DNA of 64,000 bases, taken from NCBI GenBank assembly GCA_947652605.1, contig OX393577.1:37161545-37225544 (forward strand). Direction: 5' to 3'. Below the pieces are notes generated by a model that saw only the letters and a program-made list of their open reading frames with translations, was not told the origin of the DNA and did no database searches. Of this stretch, positions 1-9,213 are shown piece after piece (position 1 is the stretch's first letter; each line of letters begins with the position of its first letter). The translations under genes were made by a program, and so were the position numbers. This stretch comes from Elmis aenea. Taxonomy: Eukaryota > Arthropoda > Insecta > Coleoptera > Elmidae.

Positions 1-545
1 TTTTGTATAGCACCGATATGGTAATGCCAAAAAGTAATGGCAGTATTTTATGAGTTATCCTGACATACAACATTGTTTCTACGTAGTATTCAAGATTCCG
101 TGAAATTAGACGTTGCTCGTAAATAAGGTTACAGTTACAGTTCTCGTGATGCTGCCAAGGGTATACCTTTTTATAACAGTGACGATTCTTACATGCGTCA
201 GAGAGGAAGGACAAGTGCGACATTGGATAATAATGAAGTAGGAACGGAAGGATAGGGTCAAAAGTGTGATTAAGTTTGCAAAACAGCAAAACATGAAACC
301 GTGTGTATGTAATCGGTAAAATTATCTATCAAACTGCACAAATAATGTTATCTTGCAAGCAAAACACACGTCATTGCCAAAACCTTTTAAAATTATTTAT
401 TCAAACTATACATATGCATACAGGTGGTTCTTGATATACGTCGCTTCGACATACGTCGTTTCGCATTACACGTCCTTGAGTAGCCCTTCGATGACCGTTT
501 AACTTTGATTACATTGATGACGAATTTAATTTGTGATCCCAGTCT
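1..545. other. No gene recognised
   Basis: AT-rich sequence without a convincing coding region. The only compositional feature is a short GC-richer patch at about 428-507 with repeated ACGTCG words, which looks like a dispersed-repeat fragment but was not classified. Confidence 0.5.
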
Positions 546-549
546 TATT

Positions 550-1060
550 TCCGCTTAGGAAATACTTACATACTTACATACTGAATCCTTAGGCCGTTCT
601 ACCTTTCTGGTGTACGGCTTGTTGGAGTTGAGTTATTGCGTGGGTTTTCTTTTCCATATATGTCTCCATTCTCCTCTTTCTTGCGTTTTTTATTCCTGCC
701 ATTTGACTTCTCGTTCCTCTGCCACTGTTTTTACCTCTTCCGTCCAGGTTCTTCTCGGTCTACCCCTCCTCCTTTTAACTACCCTTGCCTCGTATATTCT
801 TTTTACCGTTCTTTCTTCTTTCATCCCCAATCCCCATTATGTGCCCATACCATCTTAGCTGCCCTTCTTCCATTCTGTGCTGCACAGTTTCTTAGTTCAG
901 GTTTTCTCTGAAGATCTCATTCCTTATTTTGTCCTTCCTTGTTTTTCCCTCGAACTTCCTTAAAAAGCTCATTTCAATGATTTGTATTTTGCTTTTTTGT
1001 TTATTCGATAACGTCCACGTTTATGCACCATTATGTTAATATAGGGATGGCCACCTTCTT
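550..1060 (-). mobile_element. RTE-like non-LTR retrotransposon, 3' fragment
   Basis: Read on the minus strand, this encodes broken pieces of the C-terminal tail of an RTE-like reverse transcriptase protein. Around 720-780 the translation contains KRRRGRPRRTWTEEVKTVAE, the basic GRPRxxW motif also present in the longer copy at 44-46.4 kb. Upstream (850-1000) are shifted-frame remnants matching the FLRK..GKTRKDKIRNE region of that copy. The 3' UTR (about 590-610) reads as a small hairpin ending in GATT, followed by a GTAAGTAT-type microsatellite tail at 550-585. The same 3' design is seen at 5060-5120 and 46400-46445. It is 5'-truncated and inactive. Confidence 0.75.
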
Positions 1061-1562
1061 GAATATTTCCGTTTTTTTTTGCCCAGAAATTGAGTTTTTA
1101 TTGCGTTAAATAAATAAAAAAAAACAAAAATTGAACGGCATACATGTTTTAATTATCAATATCAAATATTAAATATTTACAATACAGGAATTTAAAAAAA
1201 TGATGCAAAATAATCCTGTGCTGGCGATTTTATTTGTTTTGTAGAAACGGACTATGAAAACGTAATAGGCAGTCGTTGTTAAGTATTCTATTTGGGACAT
1301 TTTACTGTTCTTTTCGTCTTTTGCAGTTTTTTTCTTCCATTTTGTTCGGGGTTTTCCACCCAATTTTTTTTAGCAGTCCTTTCAAACGAAAACGTACACT
1401 CTTTTTTGTTACTGATCGCCTCTCCTAGTTTTGTCACTATATTCACACGCCATTGCGCACAATAAAAAGTACAGTTTTAAAAATAACAAAAGCCAATGAA
1501 GCACTATTGTTCAAAATATTCAATAAATATAAACGTTGGGGTCAATAAATGATCTTACCATG
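1061..1562. other. No gene recognised
   Basis: AT-rich intergenic or intronic DNA. The minus-strand ORF at 1169-1363 is low-complexity and resembles nothing I know. Confidence 0.5.
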
Positions 1563-1775
1563 CAGAGCCGGTTCTAGGGTTTGCGAGGCCGTGCGAAAAT
1601 AAATGCGTGGCTGGATATTTTGATAAAGGGCCGAGTTAAAGTAAAATGTTACTAAACTGAAAAAACAGGGTGGTGACCTAAAAAAAAGCACCTCGCAATT
1701 TTTTTTTCTGTTACTAACGTCATCGTCACAACGTCCAGCCCCGAATTTATATTGGCACCCGGCTAGCGCGGAGCC
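1563..1775. mobile_element. Decayed hAT-like MITE, relative of the 2484 element
   Basis: It starts CAGAGCCGGTTCTAGGGTTT, clearly related to the left end at 2484 (CAAAGCCGGTCATAGGATTT), and both continue with a GC-rich GAGGCCGTGCG-type stretch and then AAAATAAAT. A CCGGCT-containing segment near 1760 may be the remains of the right end. No target duplication can be aligned, so the right limit is approximate. Confidence 0.35.
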
Positions 1776-2438
1776 GGTATAGGTATTGTTATAATTAAAA
1801 AAACAAACCTATATAAGCAAATCTTATATACCTACTCAAGAAAACAATAATAATTAAAAAAAACATTTAGATTGTAATTTTGTGCCTAGATTGCCTTAGT
1901 GCTAGCGAGGCACCTGTGCATGACTAATGCTTATTCGAATTAGACTAAAATTAGAAAAAAAGTTTTTTAGAGTGTTTTTATTTCCATTTGTTTTGTACAA
2001 TTGAGCCGTGAATGAAATATAACTAACAAATTTGTTAATTTTAGTGAATTTGTGCTATACCTACCTACCGTATTGAACATGTAAATTAGTTACAAGATGA
2101 ATAACTGAATATATAATGTTGGTTACGTGATTTTTAGTTTGTTTGGGTAAATTTATCTTCTAGTGGTGTATCTCCCAAGTAAATTTTCGCGTGTCTATAA
2201 TTGGTCATCGTTTAGGAAAGTTAAAATTAACAAAATGCAATTAATATCGATTAACTGGTATGAGAATTAATCAGAAAGTGTAAAAGGTTTTCCAAAATAA
2301 TCTAGAATAGCAGAGAATGATGTTGAAAGCACACGTTATACGCACAGTGTTATGAGAAAATAGTTGTTTATATTCCGTTTACAGTTAATAAAAAATGAAA
2401 AAAAAGATTGTGTACTAGCGGGTAAATATCCAACCTCT
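1776..2438. other. No gene recognised
   Basis: AT-rich DNA with no coding signal or repeat end that I can place. Confidence 0.5.
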
Positions 2439-2446
2439 TTTAAAGC

Positions 2447-2867
2447 CAGTGTTACTCAAAGTGTGGTCCGCGGACCCCTGGGGCAAAGCCGGTCATAGGA
2501 TTTGCGGGGCTGTGTGCAAAAATAAATTTGGGACCGAAAAAAAACGAACTAATTCATCAAAAATACATGTTTTTTTTTTAAATTTAATTTTTAATTTACT
2601 ATAAAAAAAAAACATCGCCAGTGCGGGGCTGGCCAACACGCGGGGCCGTGTGCGGTGAACACTCTGCATTCCTCTTTCGCCGGCTCTGTCCTGGGGCTTC
2701 CTAAATTCTTCTGAAAGGGTTCTTGAGCTCATTCATGATGCTCGAAAATCATCCAAATTTATTTGTCAGACTAAAATATTATCTACTAAAAAATTCATTA
2801 GGGTCCTTTGCGAGCTTTTAATATTGAAAAGGGTACCTACTTATAGAAAAAAATTTGAGAAACACTG
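2447..2867. mobile_element. Non-autonomous hAT element (host of a nested hAT)
   Basis: Termini are CAGTGTTACTCAAAGTG (left) and TTTGAGAAACACTG (right), the CAGTGTTTCTCAAA-type end common to many hAT families. Flanking 8-bp sequences are TTTAAAGC (2439-2446) and TTTTAAGC (2868-2875), a 7/8 target duplication. The GTCCGCGGACCCC word just inside the left end is also typical. About half of its length is a second element at 2484-2688. No transposase sequence remains. Confidence 0.8.
2484..2688. mobile_element. hAT MITE nested in the 2447-2867 element
   Basis: It has inverted ends CAAAGCCGG / CCGGCTCTG with flanking octamers CCCTGGGG (2476-2483) and TCCTGGGG (2689-2696), 7/8 identical. Removing it restores the left subterminal sequence of the host hAT. 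At 205 bp it is non-coding; the GC-rich GGGGC words at both sides are subterminal repeats. Confidence 0.75.
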
Positions 2868-3435
2868 TTTTAAGCAATCATAAAAAAAGTTTTTTAAAAT
2901 TTTATTTTCGTATAGGTATGGAAGCGAATGCATGTGTTTTTTGTTTTAAATTTAAAATTTAAATAACCCTTTCGTGATCATGTCGGAATACAATACCAGT
3001 TTCCAGACTCTCTTCCCTTTATCAGTAACAATCTTATTTGATAAATAGAAAAATAAATACTGCTACTGATGAAGAGACGAGAGTCTTGAAACTGATGTAG
3101 AATTTCGACAAGAAGTCTTCGAATAAATCGATTTTTAATTTAACATAAACAATTAAATTTTTATTTTGTACAATATTACGTAAAGATTGATTCGTTTTTC
3201 ATATTATTGTGGATAAACCAAAGTCCAAATTTAATTATTTAATATAATGTGCCTTAAAAAATATAACAGACTGCAAGAGATAACGTAGTAACATTGACAA
3301 TAACTATTATTTCTTGTTTTTACAAATTTATTGTATGAATTTCGTTTATGTGAACATATGCTATGCTGTGAAAACTGATAACATCGGAGAATAAATTTCG
3401 AATTAGTTTTAAATTCTTCAATAATTATGGATGAC

Positions 3436-3872
3436 CAGCGGCGTAGCAGGAGGGGGTTACGAAGTGACAGAACCCCCCCCCCCCATAGGACTGCAATCTA
3501 TCGGTAAAGAGTCGGAGAGCTGAAATTTTGTGCTGAAATACTACGAGAAGCAAGCATCTTTTACACCTTATTTATGGCTAAATTAAGAACGATTAGCAAG
3601 TTTCGTGGAAAATGGGAAAAAAGTGCAAAGGCTTATAGTCTATGCACTTTTTTCGACCAAAAAATCGATTTTTTAAAAACTAAAGTAAATGGCTTTAAAC
3701 ATCTTGTACCTACACGTTACTTAGAGCCAAATTAGGGACCATTGGCTCTCAAATATTAGCATCAAGCATCGTGCTGCTAAAAAAGAGACTGGTCACCCAA
3801 AATAAGGTCCTCAGGCTCTTTTTGCGTTTATTAACCCCCCCCCCCCATGGAAGCATCCTGCCCACGCCACTG
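3436..3872. mobile_element. Non-autonomous hAT element, perfect 8-bp TSD
   Basis: Ends CAGCGGCGTAGCAGGA / TCCTGCCCACGCCACTG are inverted repeats, flanked by a perfect TGGATGAC duplication (3428-3435 and 3873-3880). Each subterminal region carries a run of 12 or more C, so the two C-tracts are arranged as direct, not inverted, copies. Non-coding. It shares the CAGTGGCGTAGC-type end with the element at 60356-61259. Confidence 0.9.
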
Positions 3873-4469
3873 TGGATGACATATTTAATTAACTAAGGTG
3901 TATATTGCGGCTGCTGATAAAGAATAAGTAATCTGATACGAATAAAGCTTTATTCGAATATTACGTGCAATAATTTACCTGCGTGATTGATGTAATTTAG
4001 GTTACCCCATGTAGGATGTAGGTCGCTTACTTTACCAACAAATTATTTTCCTATTTGGGACAACATTTGTTTCGTTACGTGAATTTTTATTATATTGCCG
4101 ACATAACTACGAAAATTTTCGTGTGTAGGTATGCAGACGATAATACGATATTTGTTTTTATACGTGCAGAATACAAATTTACGATTTTTTTAACGTTCTT
4201 TATTTTTCACATGCAGAAAATATCAATCGCACAAATACAATTACGATTTGTTCGTTTAAGATAACGTTTTATTTATGTTAGTGACATTTCCTTATCGTAT
4301 GCAAATTAAATATTTTTACATTATTATACATTTACATTAAACAAAATTGGAAAATTATGTATATTGCTATTTTGTATAATAATTTGTGTTTGGCTAGCAT
4401 AAAATCCGTAAAATGTTTTTTGATATGATTCCAATTATACTAGAGTACAAGTACATAATAGGCTTTCAA

Positions 4470-5211
4470 TATTTTTGTTGATTGGTTGTCATGGTAACGA
4501 CATAAACTACGACGACCATCCTACCTAATTTATAGTGGTTGTTTTCCATAACGCATTAATTTCACAATGAATGTAGAAGTAAAATATACATAAATGAATT
4601 CAGAAAAATAAATGCTAGGAGTATTCGATTATGTAAATACCAAAAATTGCGTCTATAAGAAAAAATAAAGTTTGTTGTGATAAAAAAAAACGAATCAACC
4701 TAGGAACAATTCATGAAAACTATCCGATTCGGCTTAAAAAGTTGCTTGAGAAATGTTTTTACACATTTGAAATATTATAAAACCCAAAGAAGTTACAGGC
4801 GATTTTCAAAAATCGTATTTTCCGGTTTTCCTAATTTTCTCGGATACCTTTTAAGATATTTCAATTTTTCTTCGGATTATTAATGAGCACCATATTGCAT
4901 TGGAAAATGCAGATAGAGAGAAAAAGAAATAGAGGAAGACCAAGAATAAAATGGGAAAAAGAAGTAAGGAAGAGACTAGAAGAAAAAGGAGTCAGCTGGA
5001 GAAATGTGCCACAATTAGCTAACCATAGGAAGGAGTGGAGAAACATAGCACAGAAATAGAAAAGCATACCTCGACACCGAAAGGTACAAGAGGAACCGAT
5101 TAAGAAGAAGAAGAAGAAGATATTTACCAAACTTTTCCAAATTTTAACCTATATTCTAGCTATTATAATAAGGGAGATCCCCATGCTCAAACTAGAATTT
5201 CAAATACTCTG
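4470..5211. mobile_element. Fold-back repeat family G, copy 1, interrupted
   Basis: This is a member of a repeat family also seen at 24955-25301 and 58560-59413, recognisable by shared stretches such as ATCGTATTTTCCGGTTTT, CGGCTTAAAAAGTTGCTT and CTAGCTATTATAATAAG. The right end is CTCTG followed by TATA, a mutated version of the CCCTGTA ends of the other fold-backs. The left part (4480-4570) is inverted homology to 58600-58700. A retrotransposon tail has inserted at 4891-5120. The left boundary is approximate. Confidence 0.65.
4891..5120 (+). mobile_element. RTE-like retrotransposon tail inserted in a fold-back
   Basis: The sequence encodes about 55 residues of the reverse-transcriptase C-terminus, with the motif RNRGRPRIKWEKEV and then a KGVSWRNV..L...RKEWRN pattern ending at a stop near 5058. 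A 3' UTR hairpin ending in GATT and a (GAA)n tail follow. Comparison with the uninterrupted repeat at 25190-25240 shows the insertion point between AGCACC and TATTTACC. It is severely 5'-truncated, typical of target-primed reverse transcription. Confidence 0.85.
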
Positions 5212-5213
5212 TA

Positions 5214-6084
5214 TATTTACTAACCAATTTATAACAGAATGGTATACATAAATCAAGTTCATGAGAATTTTTAAGTACTTATATGATTCCGATTCTAGTT
5301 TATATACGTGCCTCGTGCATTCTAGAAGCTTAGTCATTTCTTTCTCTCTCCCTTTCCCAAAAAGCATTGTTACAGTACAATACTGTTACAATGATAAAAA
5401 TAATATGTGTATATTATTCAAAGATCTAAATTCTGTGAAATAGAATGTGTTTAAACATACCTACAGAAAATAAAAATATCTTCAGCATCATTTTTAAATT
5501 TTCGACTCTGAAAATAAAAGCGGTAGGACCAGAAAGTGACTATCTTTCTAAGTTTTTATTTTGTTTGATTATGTAATAATTTGCCCATCAGCTTGTCACA
5601 AATTTTCACAATTTCATCGATTTCATATTTCTAACATAAGCCATATGATATTAGATCAAGTTAAGTTATCCGTATGACAAAACGTTCGATCTTCCACACA
5701 TGTTGAAAAGAATGATAACATTCGAAAACAAATAACATTTTCTTATTGAAAGATTGGGAGATCTGAAACGCTCATATGATGTTGGTGTACTTTAGAAGAA
5801 ATATGATTGATATCAATCAGTTTTTATGTCTTTATTTTAGGCAAAATCTGAACACGTAGAAATACAAAATTTAATCAAAAATTATCTACCTAGAAAGTAC
5901 CATTAAAAAATGTCTACCTCTATGCTTATTAACAACTTCAGAAATTACGCAGAAAACGCAATCCATGACAAGACCCGACAAAAACACTGACAGACATTAT
6001 AAGGCAACACAAATAAGTTCAGTTGGATGTGGAAGAGACGTTTCTATGTACAAAACTGATAATAGCTCAAGTTTTAGCGACAGG
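5214..6084. other. No gene recognised
   Basis: AT-rich. The plus ORF at 5261-5443 is low-complexity. The ORF from 5965 is largely the translated end of the repeat beginning near 6085 and is not a gene. Confidence 0.5.
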
Positions 6085-6440
6085 ATGGTCCAAATTCGAT
6101 GGGATTACATGGGTATCTCGCTTAATATTCAAGATAGCGAAATGGTTAAATTACAAAAAATGTGCAGTTTTTTGAGACAAACTTAGAACCGTTTTCAAAA
6201 ATGTCCAGTTTTTGAGTTATTAGAAAAAAGTATTTTTTTGTCATATTTACAATGTCATATCTCCGTCATTGTTGTAAATATCGAAAAAAATTGCGTAGAT
6301 TATTTTTAGATGTTTTTATTTAAAATTCGATTATACTATTTTTTTCCACAGCGCATGTTTTTCTTTAAAAAAAAACTAAAAAAAACCTTCGTTAGCTGCG
6401 TAACATTAAAAATGGCTACATCAACCCCTATATATTTGGA
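6085..6440. mobile_element. Single arm of fold-back family A
   Basis: This is homologous to the left arm of the element at 8576-9213: GGTCCAAATTCGATGGGAT, the GGGTATCTCGCTTAAT segment, and later CCTATATATTTGGAAT are shared. The CAGGGT end is mutated to CAGGATGG and no matching inverted arm is present, so this is a deletion derivative or truncated copy. Confidence 0.7.
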
Positions 6441-8221
6441 ATAAGATCTCAAGAAAAGCAAAAAATTATTTTGAAATTGGTTATTCTCGAAAATTTGCCT
6501 ATGTAGGTACCTTGTATATTTTTTTATGCATGTTTGGATTTAGCATTAAATTCTCTATCAGAATAAATAAAAAACGTTTACTATATAACTAAAAAAAGTT
6601 GACTATCGACAGTGTGATATATCTCATCATTGAAAAAACATTTTAACGCCATTTTATAGAAAGTTTCTGCGATTTACAAAAATATAAAGTACAATCAGTC
6701 ATCCAAGTAGTTCATGGAAACCTGGACAGTACGTTAAATAAGTGATAGTGCAAATAACGTTCATACTAATCCAATAAAAACTGAAGAAGGGAGTTGATAC
6801 CACCATTTACAGAAAAAAAAAATCATCTGAAAAGAGCACAACTCATTTTCGATGAGAGTTAGTTCTTAATCACTGGTTCGAATTCTCAATTATTTAATTA
6901 TTTAATTTTTAGGTGAGATAATACATTTCCTTACTATAAGTAGGATTTTTAGGGTTTTGGTTAAACCCAAAACTTTACTATATAAATAAACTGTCTAGCG
7001 GTAGGGTTCATAAATTAATTATATTTTTGGTCGGAGCGCAACCTAGTTTGACGTTGTTTGTTCGCTATCGAGGCGACGTAGTTTTCTTCGTTATGATTAA
7101 ATAGGCAACAAAAGCTCAGCAACAAAGCATTTTACCATCGAACTAATATTATCTCATTATTGATCAACCATGCACAGTTTTTCATTTGAAATATGACGGT
7201 GCGTTAAAACTTGAAAGCTTAAAGTACAGTGCAAAAATTGTGTAAAAAATTATGGTATTACAATGTTATCTAATGATGATCGTTCGTTAAATTGTTAATC
7301 TACTACAAATAAATACTAATTAAAGCTTGTCACAAAGTATAGGTCACAAAATATACTTATAAAGTGTAGGTATATTCGATGTTGCATGTTTTAATATTTG
7401 CATTGACAAACCGATATGCATGGTGTTTTATAAGTTTACTAACAACTTTTATAACGTATTTTTAACGCAATTACTTCAATTGAAACATAATATAAAATGT
7501 ATATTTCAGAAAGTTATCGTTCACTAAAAGCAGAAATAATTACACTTAATAAAGTACCTATACCGTAAAATCTAACGTATAATAAGCCAAATTTTTACTA
7601 ATCTCTGGTTTTCAATACTCGGGTGCGTAGTATATGCGAGTACTAAAAAATAAGTCATTTTCAACATGAACATAATGTATATTAGAAAGTCTGTCAATTT
7701 GACAGTAGACATGGCGCGAAATTAAATATGGTATGTTTTCTTACGTGTCTGACATCACATTTTATTATTTTGAGTGTTAAAATTAGTTCCAATATAAGTA
7801 CTATTTTTTAACTAATGTTTAATAAAATAAAATGTTGAAAACTTTTGGAGCGTTTTATACACGAATTTCCGTTTATCCAGAAAATTTTGGACTAAATAAA
7901 GTATGCGTATGATACACGATAGCGTTTTATAAGTGGAATTTTACAATAATTAATTGTTATCAAACAATACTCAGTACATGATCTTGATTAATGTATAGTA
8001 AACGATTAGTAGTCGGTATGCATAACTAGAATTTAATAACTCCTTATCATTAAATGATTAGATTTATAAGCAAAGAAAATTTCTTTGCTTATATTTCTAA
8101 TGTAGTTTTAATAATTTGTTTTGGATACCACTTATTTAAATTTATTTATATAAATACTACCTATTTTCTTATTTAATGTAAAATGACAATGAAAAATAAC
8201 AAAAATATAAATAAATCTTAC
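6441..8221. other. No gene recognised (probable intron or flank of the phosphatase gene)
   Basis: About 1.8 kb of AT-rich DNA immediately downstream of the last phosphatase exon found. I searched by eye on the minus strand for the expected C-terminal exon and saw none. If the gene continues, this is part of its next intron. Confidence 0.5.
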
Positions 8222-8393
8222 CTCTACTATGCGTGTCGTTTCGAATTCTTCTAATTGTTTTTGGAAGCCCAGGTTAGGGTTAGCAACTGCTCTACCAGCT
8301 CTTACAACTTTTAAAGCCTCTTTCCAAGACAAATTGGTTACAGACATTATGTAAGCCACGGTAACTGTAACACTTCGTGACATTCCAGCAAGG
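8222..8393 (-). CDS. Dual-specificity phosphatase (DUSP22/15-like), exon with active-site loop
   Basis: This 172-bp exon encodes the catalytic loop and C-terminal half of a small dual-specificity phosphatase. Starting with the last base of a split Cys codon it reads LAGMSRSV..., completing the HCX5R signature (HCLAGMSR) begun in the exon at 14263-14387. YIM, WKEAL, RAGR and NPNLGFQKQL follow, as in DUSP22/JSP1. Cys is the known nucleophile and Arg binds phosphate. The acceptor is TTGCAG just above 8393 and the donor GTAAGA just below 8222; the exon ends after ...TRIVE on a complete codon. Family members dephosphorylate Ser/Thr/Tyr substrates and modulate JNK signalling. The following exon is not in the window. 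The family call is from recognition, not a search. Confidence 0.95.
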
Positions 8394-8575
8394 CTGCAAT
8401 TAATTATTAAAATGCGGATTAGATGAAGATACTTTATTAAGTAGTAGGCATTTATAATAAGTACACTAATATAGAGGAACTATTGGTGATCTCCTCTACA
8501 CTAATATAGAGGAACTATTGGTAATCTCCTCAAAACGTTGGGAAAAGACTGATAATACGAATTTTTCAAACTGTA

Positions 8576-9213
8576 CAGGGTGGTCCAAATTCGATGGGAT
8601 TGCATGGGTATCTTGCTTAATAGGCAAGATAGAGAAACGGTTAAATTATCAAAAATGAGCACTTTCTTGAGATGAACTCAGAACAGTTGTCAAATATATT
8701 CTATAATTTTTTGTTTTTCTTGATTTTTTTTTGTTTCCACAGCCTACTTTTTGTTTTTCATCTTTAAAAAAATTGAAAAACCTTTGTAACTTGCGTATTA
8801 TTGAAAATAAATACATTAACCCTTATATATTTGGAATGAGAAAAGAATAAGGAATTTAAATAGGCCATAGCCAACTATAGCTTCCATTTAAAAAAAGGTA
8901 TGTTTGTGTCATAACTTTTTAACGGCGAGCGCATTTTTTTTTTTTTTAGTGTAATCAAACAATATAAAAATATCTAAAAATATTGTTAATAAACTTTTTT
9001 GATATTTACAACAATAACGGAGATATGACACATTATTAATATCACAAAAAAACAGTTTTTCTCTAATATCTCAAAAACCGGATATGACAGAATATTTTTG
9101 AAAACGGTTCTGAGTATGTCTCAAAAAACTGCCCATTTTTGGTAATTTAACCGTTTCTCTATCTTGCCTATTAAGGGAGATACCCATGCAATCCCATGGA
9201 ATTTGGACCACCC
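8576..9213. mobile_element. Fold-back element family A (intronic)
   Basis: It begins CAGGGTGGTCCAAATTC after a TA (8574-8575) and ends with the inverted GAATTTGGACCACCC. About 90 bp of each arm is nearly perfect inverted repeat, including GATGGGATTGCATGGGTATC and AGAGAAACGGTTAAATTA. The terminal TG and TA of the right end are missing because element C1 abuts directly. Non-coding; a mariner-type MITE by end and TA target. Confidence 0.8.

Noticed and set aside
610..911. Plus-strand ORFs at 610-858 and 636-911
   Set aside because: They are antisense to the RTE-like C-terminal coding sequence (GRPRRTW motif on the minus strand).
3465..3850. Two poly-C tracts as possible regulatory G-quadruplex sites
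   Set aside because: Both are subterminal parts of a small hAT element with perfect duplications; a separate function is not supported.
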